NCBI GenBank assembly: GCA_032249575.1
Contig: JAVVHL010000040.1
Coordinates: 1 to 10,010, forward strand
Source of the DNA: Calditenuis sp032249575
Lineage (GTDB): Archaea; Thermoproteota; Nitrososphaeria_A; Caldarchaeales; Calditenuaceae
Reading direction: 5' to 3'
Length of the DNA stretch: 10,010 nt
The first letter of the stretch is position 1; the number at the start of each line of letters is the position of its first letter. Below are positions 1 through 6,991 of this stretch, piece after piece. The position numbers were made by a program, and so were the translations under genes. Under the pieces are notes generated by a model. That model searched no databases and was not told where the DNA came from. It was given only the letters and a program-made list of their open reading frames with translations.

Positions 1-8
1 GCTGCCAT
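1..8 (-). CDS. Possible start of a truncated minus-strand gene
   Basis: Read on the minus strand, the left edge gives ATG GCA followed by two further bases. A Shine-Dalgarno-like GGTGA lies at 16 to 12, three bases before the ATG. This would begin a gene directly downstream of ridA, in the same direction, 15 bases after its stop codon. Only two complete codons are visible, so no product can be named. The match could be chance; the spacing is short, but tight operon spacing of this kind occurs throughout the window. Confidence 0.25.
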
Positions 9-23
9 GCTTCACCAACAGGG

Positions 24-407
24 CTACTGGGCCAGGGCTATGACGTCTATCTCGATCAGGAACTCCTCCCTCACCATGTCAGTGACGACGGTCGTCCTGG
101 CCGGAGGTTCCTTGGGGAAGTACTGGGAGTAGACCTCGTTCATAGCGGCGAAGTCCTCAGCCCTCTTCAGGTAGACGTTCACCTTCACAACCCTGTCGAG
201 CGAGGAGCCTGCGGCCTCGAGGACCGCTTTGACGTTCTCCAGCACCCTCCGCGTCTGCTCTTTGATCCCTCCCTCGACCACCTTCCCTGTGCTCGGCTCT
301 ATCGGGACCTGGCCGGCGACGAAGACGAAGCCGTTAACGACTATAGCCTGCGAGTAAGGGCCTACCGGTTTCGGTGCCCTGTCCGTGAGGACGACCCTTC
401 TGTTCAT
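24..407 (-). CDS. ridA: RidA/YjgF/UK114 family 2-iminobutanoate/2-iminopropanoate deaminase
   Basis: This 127-residue protein has the full normal length of the RidA family. RidA proteins form trimers in the cytosol and hydrolyse the enamine/imine products of PLP enzymes (from serine or threonine) to 2-keto acids plus ammonia. The family pattern is complete: GPYSQA at residues 16-21 with Tyr18, AGQVP at 31-35, the catalytic arginine Arg104 in PPARTTV, and Glu119 in the C-terminal IEID segment. The presence of this arginine supports an active deaminase rather than one of the inactive YjgF subgroups. The ATG at 407 has no Shine-Dalgarno sequence, but an AT-rich box lies about 25 bases upstream, suggesting a leaderless transcript. 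It follows a cysteine desulfurase gene in the same direction after 45 bases. The family call is firm; the physiological substrate is inferred from the family. Confidence 0.95.
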   Translation of the reverse strand: MNRRVVLTDRAPKPVGPYSQAIVVNGFVFVAGQVPIEPSTGKVVEGGIKEQTRRVLENVKAVLEAAGSSLDRVVKVNVYLKRAEDFAAMNEVYSQYFPKEPPARTTVVTDMVREEFLIEIDVIALAQ

Positions 408-427
408 CGGTGATCTGCGTGAGAGCC

Positions 428-436
428 TGTTAAAGA
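428..436 (-). promoter_or_regulatory. Putative TATA box for leaderless ridA transcript
   Basis: On the minus strand the sequence CTTTAAC (435 to 429) is an AT-rich island in an otherwise GC-rich gap. Its centre is about 25 bases before the ridA ATG at 407, which matches archaeal TATA-to-start spacing for leaderless mRNAs. No ribosome-binding site precedes the ATG, which fits. This would let ridA be transcribed separately from the desulfurase gene upstream. It was found by eye only. Confidence 0.45.
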
Positions 437-452
437 ACGAATGCGGACCGGT

Positions 453-1739
453 TCAGGAGACTTTGAAGTACGTCAGCGACTCCCTCAGCGCCCTCGCGAG
501 GACCTCCACCTCCTCCTCGGTGTTGTAGATGTAGAAGCTGGCCCTCGTGGTGGCGGTGAGTCCCAACTTGGTGTGGAGGGGCATGGCGCAGTGATGTCCT
601 GCCCTTACGGCTATCCTGAACTTCGCGTCGAGGAACTCGGCGAGGTCGTGCGGGTGGACGTCGGCGAGCGTGAACGAGATCAGGCCACACCTGTCCTTCG
701 GGTTCTCGGGGCCGACCAACCTGAGCTTGGGCACGCCAGCCATCAGCTCCATCGCCCTCTCTGTGAGCTTGAGCTCGTGGGACCTCACCTGCTCCATACC
801 GAACTCGGAGAGGTAATCTATAGCAGCTGCAAGGCCGACCGCACCCTCGACGTTGGGTGTCCCGGCCTCGAACTTCCACGGCACCTCGTTCCAGCTGGAA
901 CCGTCGAACCTCACCTCCCTGATCATCTCGCCTCCTCCTTGGAAGGGCTCCATCTCCTCCAGCAGCTCCGACCTGCCGTAAAGCACCCCGATCCCCATGG
1001 GACCGCACATCTTGTGCCCCGAGAAGGCGAGGAAGTCGCAGCCGATCTCCGAGACGTCGACGGGCGCATGTGGCACGTACTGGGCCGCATCGATCACGGT
1101 TACAGCTCCGTGCTCCCTCGCCGCCTTCACGAGCTCCCTCACCGGGTTGATGGTCCCGAGGACGTTGGAGGCGTAGGTGAACGCGAACAGCTTAGCGCCC
1201 TTCAGGAACCTGTCGAGCTCGGAGAGGTCGAGGTATCCCTCCTCGGTCACGGGGATGTAGCTCAGAGACGCCCCAGTTAGCCCGCAAACGATCTGCCATG
1301 GGACTATGTTGCTGTGGTGCTCCATCTCAGTCACGACGACCCTGTCTCCCCTCTTCAGGTTCCTGAGGGCCCAAGAGTAGGCCACCAGGTTGATCGACTC
1401 GGTCGTCCCACGGGTGAAGACTATCTCCCTCCAGCTCCTCGCCTTGACGAACTCGGCCACCCTCTTCCTCGATCGCTCGTAGAGCTCGGTGGCTTCGACG
1501 CTGAGCTCGTAGACGCCCCTGTGAACGTTCGCGTTACGCCTCGCGTAGTAATCGGCTATCGCGTCTATCACCTGCCTCGGCTTCTGGGTAGTCGCAGCGT
1601 TGTCAAGGTAGATCAGGTCTCTCCACTTCGGATCGCTGAATATCGGGAAATCGGCCCTTACTTCCCTCGGGTCGAGCCTCCTCGGCAACCTGCTGGGAGA
1701 AGTGGAGACCGGCTGATATCGTTGTCGACGCCACCGCAT
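453..1739 (-). CDS. sufS: SufS/Csd-type (group II) cysteine desulfurase, PLP-dependent
   Basis: Converts L-cysteine to alanine and leaves a persulfide on the enzyme for Fe-S cluster and other sulfur-transfer pathways. Visible signatures, numbered from the ATG: YLDNAATTQKP at 44-54; the PLP-stacking histidine His141 in EMEHHSN; Asp217 and Gln220 in VIDAAQ; the Schiff-base lysine Lys243 in SGHK; the catalytic cysteine Cys384 in RAGHHCAMPL; and Arg399, the likely carboxylate-binding arginine. RxGHHC marks the SufS/Csd group rather than IscS/NifS. The ATG start gives 428 residues with a basic N-terminal tail of about 20 residues that is not typical. A TTG at 1688 would give 411 residues, closer to the roughly 406 of E. 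coli SufS, and has a GATATC box (1715-1720) about 30 bases upstream, so the true start may be there. No SufE/SufU partner or SufBCD is in the window. ridA follows in the same direction. Confidence 0.95.
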   Translation of the reverse strand: MRWRRQRYQPVSTSPSRLPRRLDPREVRADFPIFSDPKWRDLIYLDNAATTQKPRQVIDAIADYYARRNANVHRGVYELSVEATELYERSRKRVAEFVKARSWREIVFTRGTTESINLVAYSWALRNLKRGDRVVVTEMEHHSNIVPWQIVCGLTGASLSYIPVTEEGYLDLSELDRFLKGAKLFAFTYASNVLGTINPVRELVKAAREHGAVTVIDAAQYVPHAPVDVSEIGCDFLAFSGHKMCGPMGIGVLYGRSELLEEMEPFQGGGEMIREVRFDGSSWNEVPWKFEAGTPNVEGAVGLAAAIDYLSEFGMEQVRSHELKLTERAMELMAGVPKLRLVGPENPKDRCGLISFTLADVHPHDLAEFLDAKFRIAVRAGHHCAMPLHTKLGLTATTRASFYIYNTEEEVEVLARALRESLTYFKVS

Positions 1740-1848
1740 TCGAGCCCGAGGAACGAGGAGCCGGAACCTTCGAGCGTCCGTGGACCTGGGACCCCACCCC
1801 CATGAGCTTCAAATGGATGCGGAGGGATCCCGGGAGAGAGGTGGGTTC

Positions 1849-2043
1849 TTGACCGGCAGGTGGCCGCAGCTCGCTGTGAGGCTGTTGGCTAAGGCGATGG
1901 GCGCCATCCTCATTTACATTGGAGCGTCAATCGCATCGTCGGTGCTATCCGTCATGGGCTCTGTCGGCGTCGCAGTCCAGGCTCTCGCGTTCTTCGTAGG
2001 CGTTCTGCTGGTCATCGGAGGGGTCATGGCTCTCCTCAGCTGA
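1849..2043 (+). CDS. Small two-helix membrane protein, unknown function
   Basis: I do not recognise this 64-residue protein. Residues 5-15 look like an amphipathic or basic stretch. Two hydrophobic, glycine-rich segments follow at about 16-36 and 39-63, which would form a helical hairpin in the membrane. I chose the TTG at 1849 because a good Shine-Dalgarno GAGGTG (1838-1843) lies five bases upstream. The frame stays open upstream to an ATG at 1813 (76 residues) and another at 1780 (87 residues), but neither has a ribosome-binding site and the added sequence is charged and atypical. Its stop codon is 14 bases before the threonine synthase start, so the two are probably cotranscribed. The function is unknown and the gene call itself is moderate. 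Confidence 0.6.
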   Translation: MTGRWPQLAVRLLAKAMGAILIYIGASIASSVLSVMGSVGVAVQALAFFVGVLLVIGGVMALLS

Positions 2044-2057
2044 GGGCGTGCGGAACC

Positions 2058-3284
2058 GTGAAAAGGTATGAGCTGAGGTGCATCGCCTGCGGCCACGTCA
2101 ACCCCTTCAGCCTGAGGAGGATCTTCTGCGATAGGTGCGGCGACCTGCTCGAGGTCAAGGTGGAGGCGGACGAGGTCTTCGACAGGGAGAGGTTGATCGG
2201 AAGGGTCAACAGCATGTGGCGCTACGCCGAGCTCCTTCCCGACTTCGGTCGGCCGGTCACGATGGGCGAGGGGATGACGAGGCTAGTCCGGTGCGAGAGG
2301 CTGGCCAGAAAGCTGGGCGTCAGGGAGCTCTACGTCAAGCTAGAGGGGATGAACCCGACAGGGAGCTTCAAGGACAGGGGGATAAGCGTTGGCGTGACGG
2401 TGGCCCTGGAGGCCGGTGCTAGGAGGGTCATCTGCGCATCGACGGGGAACACCTCAGCCTCGCTCGCAGCTTACGCCGCAAGGGCAGGGATCGAGTGCGT
2501 CGTCCTGATACCGAAGGGGAAGGTCGCTTCGGGAAAGCTCTTCCAGGCCAGGCTCTTCGGCGCCACCATCTGCGAGGTCTCCGGGGGCTTCGACGACGCT
2601 CTGAAGGCTGTTCTCGAGAGGGCTGAGGAGATCGGGGCCTACGTCCTGAACTCGGTGAACCCGTGGAGGCTCGAGGGACAGAAGACGGCCGCCTTCGAGA
2701 TCTGGGAGCAGCTGGACGGGTCGCTCGGGATCAACGTCGTCGTGCCTGTCGGCAACGCCGGCAACATCGCGGCCATCTGGAAGGGCTTCGAGGAACTTCG
2801 GGATCACGGTCTCACAGAGGAGGTGCCGAGGATGATAGGCGTCCAGTCGTCGGGCGCTGCTCCACTGGCGAAGATGTTCGCGAAGGGCTCAGAGGTGCCA
2901 GAGTGGGTCGATAGCCCCCAGACCGTAGCCTCCGCGATCAGGATAGGCAGACCAGTCAACTGGAAGAGGGCCGTGAAGGCCATCAAGGGATCCGGAGGAT
3001 GGATCTACAGCGTCGACGACCGAGAGATACTCGAGGCGATGAGGTTGATGGCGACAACGGAGGGGATAGCAGCCGAGCCAGCCGGTGCTGCACCGATCGC
3101 CCTCCTGAAGACCGGCGTCGAGTCGGGACTTTTGCCCCGCGACGAGACCTACGTCTGCATCGCCACGGGCCACCATCTGAAGGATCCGGACCCTGCTCAC
3201 GTCTCCTGGAACGCACCGATCCCCTTCGAGCAGTACCTCGAGCAGGTGGCAGGAAAGGGAGGGTCCCCACGAGGCGGGAAGTGA
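2058..3284 (+). CDS. thrC: Threonine synthase, PLP-dependent, with N-terminal zinc ribbon
   Basis: Converts O-phospho-L-homoserine to L-threonine plus phosphate, the last step of threonine synthesis, in the cytosol. The protein has 408 residues. An N-terminal zinc ribbon has cysteines at 8, 11, 24 and 27, a common feature of archaeal and long-form threonine synthases. The PLP domain (fold type II) follows: MGEGMTRL at 69-76 near the substrate site; NPTGSFKDRG at 99-108 with the PLP lysine Lys105; STGNTSASLAAYAARAG at 128-144; the phosphate-binding loop GNAGN at 232-236; and TGHHLKDPD at 370-378. The start is GTG at 2058, with a weak GAGG at 2042-2045 overlapping the previous stop. The zinc-ribbon membrane protein starts 27 bases after the stop. 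Related enzymes such as threonine dehydratase lack this N-terminal ribbon, so threonine synthase is the best reading. Confidence 0.95.
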   Translation: MKRYELRCIACGHVNPFSLRRIFCDRCGDLLEVKVEADEVFDRERLIGRVNSMWRYAELLPDFGRPVTMGEGMTRLVRCERLARKLGVRELYVKLEGMNPTGSFKDRGISVGVTVALEAGARRVICASTGNTSASLAAYAARAGIECVVLIPKGKVASGKLFQARLFGATICEVSGGFDDALKAVLERAEEIGAYVLNSVNPWRLEGQKTAAFEIWEQLDGSLGINVVVPVGNAGNIAAIWKGFEELRDHGLTEEVPRMIGVQSSGAAPLAKMFAKGSEVPEWVDSPQTVASAIRIGRPVNWKRAVKAIKGSGGWIYSVDDREILEAMRLMATTEGIAAEPAGAAPIALLKTGVESGLLPRDETYVCIATGHHLKDPDPAHVSWNAPIPFEQYLEQVAGKGGSPRGGK

Positions 3285-3311
3285 ACGACCGTCGCGCTCG
3301 CAGGGAATAAC

Positions 3312-3791
3312 TTGAAAAGCCACAGCGAGGAGAGCATCACGGAATTGGAGACGAGGCTCTTCAGGTGCACCGACTGCGACAGGGAGTTCAGGCTCCAGGC
3401 CTGGAAGGCGGTCTGTCCCTCTTGCGGGAGGCAATACACGCTCGTGCCGGTTGAGGAGGAGGTGAAGGGCCCCTCACCGGTTTACGCCTACGTTTCGGCC
3501 CTCGCGATCCTCGCATCGGCGATCTACCTTTTGCTCTCAGGCGCTCAACATGCCGTGCTGGCCCTCGTCCCGTCACTCGTTGCCGCCCCGCTCGTCCTCA
3601 CCCGATCCCGAGTCGGCCATCTGGTGGCCGTTGTGGTCTCGGCGGTTCTGGCTGTGATGCTCGGCTTGCCCCTCGCGGTGTTCCCACTGGCGGCAGCGGC
3701 TCTGGCCCTCTACGACGAGTACCGGATCACGAGGTACAAGCTGGTCCGGCAGAGGTTGAAAAGCTCGGGGATGAAGTACGTCGAGGCGTGA
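3312..3791 (+). CDS. Zinc-ribbon membrane protein, unknown function
   Basis: I do not recognise a named family for this 159-residue protein. The N-terminus holds a zinc-ribbon pattern, with cysteines at 19, 22, 35 and 38 in CTDC and CPSC knuckles, on the soluble side. Hydrophobic segments at about 57-76, 80-97, 102-119 and 120-134 suggest four membrane helices, followed by a basic tail (RITRYKLVRQRLK, 138-150). By the positive-inside rule both ends would be cytoplasmic. The start used is TTG at 3312 with only a weak AGGGA upstream. Another in-frame TTG at 3345 (residue 12) lies 13 bases after GAGGAG and would keep the whole ribbon. It follows thrC after 27 bases and its stop abuts the stop of the opposing PINA gene, with no base between them. 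Confidence 0.75.
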   Translation: MKSHSEESITELETRLFRCTDCDREFRLQAWKAVCPSCGRQYTLVPVEEEVKGPSPVYAYVSALAILASAIYLLLSGAQHAVLALVPSLVAAPLVLTRSRVGHLVAVVVSAVLAVMLGLPLAVFPLAAAALALYDEYRITRYKLVRQRLKSSGMKYVEA

Positions 3792-5606
3792 TCACTCCGA
3801 TGAGAAGAGCCTGATCCTCCTTCCCTCGGTTAGTCCAGAGATCAGGGCCTTCCCCGCCTCCGAGTCCTTCGCTACCCTCACCCTACCGTTCTTGCCCACA
3901 GTTAGCGTGGCGACGTACTCGTCGTCGACGTAGAGCGTCACAGGCGTCCCTGTCTGCACGCCTCTCAGCTGGAGGACGAAGGAGTTCCCTGACTCGGCGA
4001 CCGTGAAGTCCAGCTCCCTCCCCAGCGAGGGCGGCACCGGCCTCAGCTTCAGCCTGAAGCCGTACCTCCTCCCCAGCTCCTTCACCTGCCTCACCAACTC
4101 CCTGGGCAACCCCTCGAACTCGGACCTGTCGACGAGGACCGTCAAGGAGCCGTCCGGTGAGAACTCGATCGAAGGCGGCTGGAGGCCCCTGCTCCTGAAG
4201 AGGGACGAAAGCTTCTCGGTCAGCTCCCTCGCCACGCCCCTGCCGACTGCGACGACGACCCTCTCCTCGCCGTAGGTGTAGATCTCGTACTCCAACTCTC
4301 CGGTCTCGAAGTCCCTCACCTCGACCACCGGCCTGACGAGGTCCTCGTTCTTCATCCCAGTCGGAAGCCTGACAGTCAGCGAGAGCTCGTAGACCTTCCT
4401 AACCGCACCGTCCTTCAGGAAGATCACGGTGTCCACGATGTGGGGCAGCATCCCCAGCTCCGTCTTGTCGAGGAACCTCTGGATGGCGTCGATGGGGTCG
4501 CTGGCGTGGATGACGCCGACCATCCCCACTCCGGCCAGCCTCAAGTCGATGTAGACCTGGAAGTCCTTCGGCCTCCTCATCTCGTCGAAGATCGTGTAGT
4601 CCGGCCGGACGAGCAACAAAATCTCCAGCGTCTTCTCGAAGTCCCCCTCCAGTGGGCCGTACTGGGTGATGTGGGGGCCGACCTGGAGGTCCCTCGGCGA
4701 CTCGAGGGTCTTCACGACCTTTCCTAGGTCAGCGTAGAACTCAGCGAGACTGGAGGCGAAGGTGGTCTTCCCCGATCCCGGCGGGCCGGCGATGAGGATC
4801 CCCTCCGCCTTGTGGGTCAGCCTCTCAAGGAGCCTAGGGCTCAGGTTGTAGTCCTTAAGGCTCATCCTCACTATGGGCCTGACCAACGTCAGCTCGAGGC
4901 CGTCGCTGAAGGGAGGGCGTGCGATCGCGATCCTTAGGTCTCCGAGCTGCGCGACCATCGCACCGGACCTCACGATCTCGACGTTTCCGTCCTTCGAGTT
5001 CCTGAGGGCCCACATGAGCTCGTCGATCAGGCGCTGAACCTCCTCCTCCGTCACCGGCTCCTCCCTCAGCCTCACTAGCCTCATCGCCCCAGGCCTTCCT
5101 CTCTTGGCCATAGGTGGCGCGCCGGCCTTCAGGTGGAGGCTCATCGTGTCCGGCGTCATCATCTCGAGAACTGACAGCCTGACCGGTTCCTCCGGCTTGG
5201 CGACGTAGACAGCAGGAACTCCCTCGGCCTCGGCCACTAGGGCCTGCACGTAATCAGATGTGTAGAGGACAGCGCCCTCCTTCTTCGCCACGTCCCTGAT
5301 CAGCGCGTCTATCCGGCCTCCCCTTGCCAGCTTGATCTCCTCCAGCGTAGGCCTCTCGCCCGAGAACCGGACCGTGACGTTGCACTGCGAGCCCAGCTCC
5401 CTTATCCTCTTGATCTCCTCCAGCCCCACCTTCCCCTCAGTCCTCCCCTTCGAGGCCTGTGCCTGGAGCTCGTCGAGGGCAGGTATCGGTATCACTACCT
5501 CGGCGTCCCTCAGCTCTCCAGCCTCGATCATCCGGCTCAGCGTCCTGTTGATCAGCACGCTCGTGTCAGGGACTATCACCTTCCTCCTGTTGCCCTCTGA
5601 GCTCAC
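3792..5606 (-). CDS. PINA-like PIN domain-ATPase-KH protein
   Basis: This 604-residue protein has the layout of the archaeal PilT-N-terminus ATPase family (COG1855). The characterised Sulfolobus member, PINA, is a hexameric ATPase that acts on Holliday junctions and partners with the Hjc nuclease and Hel308-type helicase. The PIN domain spans about 10-135 with acidic residues Asp14 (VPDTSVL), Glu46 (LDELQ), Asp100 (RIDAL) and Asp118 (TSDYV). The secretion-ATPase-like domain has a Walker A motif AGPPGSGKTT at 273-282, a Walker B-like TIFDE at 338-342, and His367 in VIHASD. A KH-like region lies near 480-525, and a C-terminal beta-rich tail (540-604) ends the protein. The GTG at 5606 has no ribosome-binding site. 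An in-frame GTG at 5579 (residue 10) follows AGGAGG by three bases and is a serious alternative. It lies 73 bases after the ROK gene, in the same direction. Confidence 0.9.
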   Translation of the reverse strand: MSSEGNRRKVIVPDTSVLINRTLSRMIEAGELRDAEVVIPIPALDELQAQASKGRTEGKVGLEEIKRIRELGSQCNVTVRFSGERPTLEEIKLARGGRIDALIRDVAKKEGAVLYTSDYVQALVAEAEGVPAVYVAKPEEPVRLSVLEMMTPDTMSLHLKAGAPPMAKRGRPGAMRLVRLREEPVTEEEVQRLIDELMWALRNSKDGNVEIVRSGAMVAQLGDLRIAIARPPFSDGLELTLVRPIVRMSLKDYNLSPRLLERLTHKAEGILIAGPPGSGKTTFASSLAEFYADLGKVVKTLESPRDLQVGPHITQYGPLEGDFEKTLEILLLVRPDYTIFDEMRRPKDFQVYIDLRLAGVGMVGVIHASDPIDAIQRFLDKTELGMLPHIVDTVIFLKDGAVRKVYELSLTVRLPTGMKNEDLVRPVVEVRDFETGELEYEIYTYGEERVVVAVGRGVARELTEKLSSLFRSRGLQPPSIEFSPDGSLTVLVDRSEFEGLPRELVRQVKELGRRYGFRLKLRPVPPSLGRELDFTVAESGNSFVLQLRGVQTGTPVTLYVDDEYVATLTVGKNGRVRVAKDSEAGKALISGLTEGRRIRLFSSE

Positions 5607-5679
5607 CGCTACGGAATTTCCAGCGACAGAAGATGAACGTATCGTGAGGTTCTGGAGGGAGTTCGGGGCAGCATCGGTC

Positions 5680-6699
5680 TCAGAGCTCGACGCGTGCTGC
5701 GTTTACCCTGTTCGCCGCCAACAGAGCGGCTCCCATGAGCGGAGAACGCTCTCCGAAGGCTGGGCCCTCGATCCTCGGCTCGTCGAACATCAGGAAGTCC
5801 CGGAGCCTCGGGAAGACCTCGGCGCGGAAGAAGTCCTCGTTTCCGAGGTAGACCGCACCTCCCATCACTAGGACGTCCGGTGCGAAGAGGTTGATCGCTG
5901 TCGAGAGGCCTGCTGCCATCAGCTTCGCCAACCTCTCAAAGAACGGCCTCGATGAGGGGTCGTCGATGCGGTAAAGTTCGAAGATCTCACGGGGCCCTGC
6001 ACCTCCGCGCAAAACGAGGTGGTGGAGCATGCTCCCTGCTGGGATCTCTCCGTCCTCAGCAAGCCTCCTCGCGTACTCAGGCATGTTCTTGCCCGAACAG
6101 TAGGCCTCCCAGTGGCCCCTCCCTCCGCACCCGCAGCGCATGTAGCCCGACGGGTCGACGACGCAGTGCCCTATCTCCGCCGCGTTCCCCCTCGACCCCA
6201 GGAGAGGCCTGCCCTCCACCACGGCTCCCCCTCCGATCCCCGTGCTTACGGTGACGTACAGCAGGTCGTGGCGCTCTTTACCCGACCTCGCCAGGTGCTC
6301 GGCGTAGGCGGCGGCGTTGCAGTCGTTGGCCATGTAGACTTCCTCCAACCCCAGCTCCCTCTTGAGGACCTCCGCCACCGGAATCGACCTCGGCCTCCCA
6401 GCGACGTTGGGCGCCAGCACGATGACGCCCCTCCTCGAGTCGATCGGACCGATCGATGCCACGCCAGCCCTCCTCACCCGGTCCAGGCCGGCCAGTCCTT
6501 TGACGAGCCTGACCACCGAAGAAGGTATGGCCTCCGGGTCAGGAGATTGTGGGGTCGGCGCCTCGGAGAAGTCGATGATCCTCATGGTTACCTGCTCGAC
6601 GACGGCCGCCCTTATCCTGCTGGCACCTATGTCGACCGCGAGGACAGGTTCCGTTCTCTCAGTCAGGCCAAGACCAGGTCTTGTAGAGGACGTAGGCAT
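5680..6699 (-). CDS. ROK-family sugar kinase (glucokinase/hexokinase-like)
   Basis: ROK proteins phosphorylate hexoses such as glucose or N-acetyl sugars with ATP. This reading is 339 residues. The ASKHA-fold motifs are present: phosphate-1 AVDIGASRIRAAVVE at 21-35; NDCNAAAYAEH at 125-135 with the catalytic base Asp126; the phosphate-2 STGIGGG at 152-158; the ROK zinc region EIGH (175-178) with CGCGGRGHWEA at 189-199; and the adenosine region VLVMGGAVY at 276-284. There is no N-terminal helix-turn-helix, so it is a kinase rather than a NagC/XylR repressor. In the usual CxCGxxGCxE motif the third cysteine is His196. I chose the ATG at 6699 because AGGAGG lies four bases upstream; the frame stays open to 6816, but that extension is low-complexity and overlaps the 109-residue gene. 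The substrate cannot be read from sequence. Confidence 0.88.
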   Translation of the reverse strand: MPTSSTRPGLGLTERTEPVLAVDIGASRIRAAVVEQVTMRIIDFSEAPTPQSPDPEAIPSSVVRLVKGLAGLDRVRRAGVASIGPIDSRRGVIVLAPNVAGRPRSIPVAEVLKRELGLEEVYMANDCNAAAYAEHLARSGKERHDLLYVTVSTGIGGGAVVEGRPLLGSRGNAAEIGHCVVDPSGYMRCGCGGRGHWEAYCSGKNMPEYARRLAEDGEIPAGSMLHHLVLRGGAGPREIFELYRIDDPSSRPFFERLAKLMAAGLSTAINLFAPDVLVMGGAVYLGNEDFFRAEVFPRLRDFLMFDEPRIEGPAFGERSPLMGAALLAANRVNAARVEL

Positions 6700-6988
6700 C
6701 ACCCCTCCTGAAGAAGCGGTGGGCGACGTCCCTGAACCTGACAGCAGGTCCGGACGATGGTCGCTCACCGCAACCGCCTTCCCCTGCCCTTCTGACCCTG
6801 AAGCCCACCACGTCACCTTCCCTCGAGCCGTATGGGTGAGAGGAGGAGGACATGGCCGAGAAGATCAGCGAGGCCGCGTGGTCCATCGCCTCTTCCTGAG
6901 AGCTGAAGAGCACCTCCTCGCCCGTCACCTCGCCCCATCCCCTCCACCCTTTGCCCTGGACGAACAGCTCGACGGCGAAGCAGGCCAT
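6659..6988 (-). CDS. Unrecognised 109-residue protein between coaBC and the ROK kinase
   Basis: I do not recognise this protein. It begins at an ATG three bases after the coaBC stop and ends inside the start of the ROK gene with a 41-base overlap, so it would be translated as the middle gene of the operon. The composition looks protein-like: a strand-like start (MACFAVELFVQG), a helix-like stretch QEEAMDHAASLIFSAM at 31-46, a basic strand VVGFRVRRA at 60-68, and an aromatic end (AYVLYKTWSW, 98-107). No signal peptide, membrane segment or metal motif is visible, and it is probably cytosolic. The competing frame here is the unlikely serine/glycine-rich extension of the ROK gene. Without this ORF a gap of about 290 bases would lie inside a tight operon. 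Gene reality is moderate and function unknown. Confidence 0.6.
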   Translation of the reverse strand: MACFAVELFVQGKGWRGWGEVTGEEVLFSSQEEAMDHAASLIFSAMSSSSHPYGSREGDVVGFRVRRAGEGGCGERPSSGPAVRFRDVAHRFFRRGDAYVLYKTWSWPD

Positions 6989-6991
6989 AGC

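Noticed and set aside
441..1280. Long plus-strand open frame (279 codons) opposite the cysteine desulfurase gene
   Set aside because: The minus-strand frame carries every catalytic motif of a cysteine desulfurase. The plus-strand reading has no recognisable motif and is explained by few stop codons in GC-rich antisense sequence.
5200..5606. PIN domain read as a VapC-type toxin
   Set aside because: It is fused in frame to an ATPase and KH region as in PINA, and no small antitoxin gene is adjacent.
3792..5606. PilT/VirB11-like ATPase as part of a pilus or secretion system
   Set aside because: The N-terminal PIN domain and C-terminal KH region identify the PINA family, and no pilin, membrane platform or peptidase gene is nearby.
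6700..6816. 39-residue N-terminal extension of the ROK kinase up to 6816
   Set aside because: The added sequence is serine/glycine-rich and outside the family, there is a strong Shine-Dalgarno just before the ATG at 6699, and another frame in the same DNA looks more like protein.
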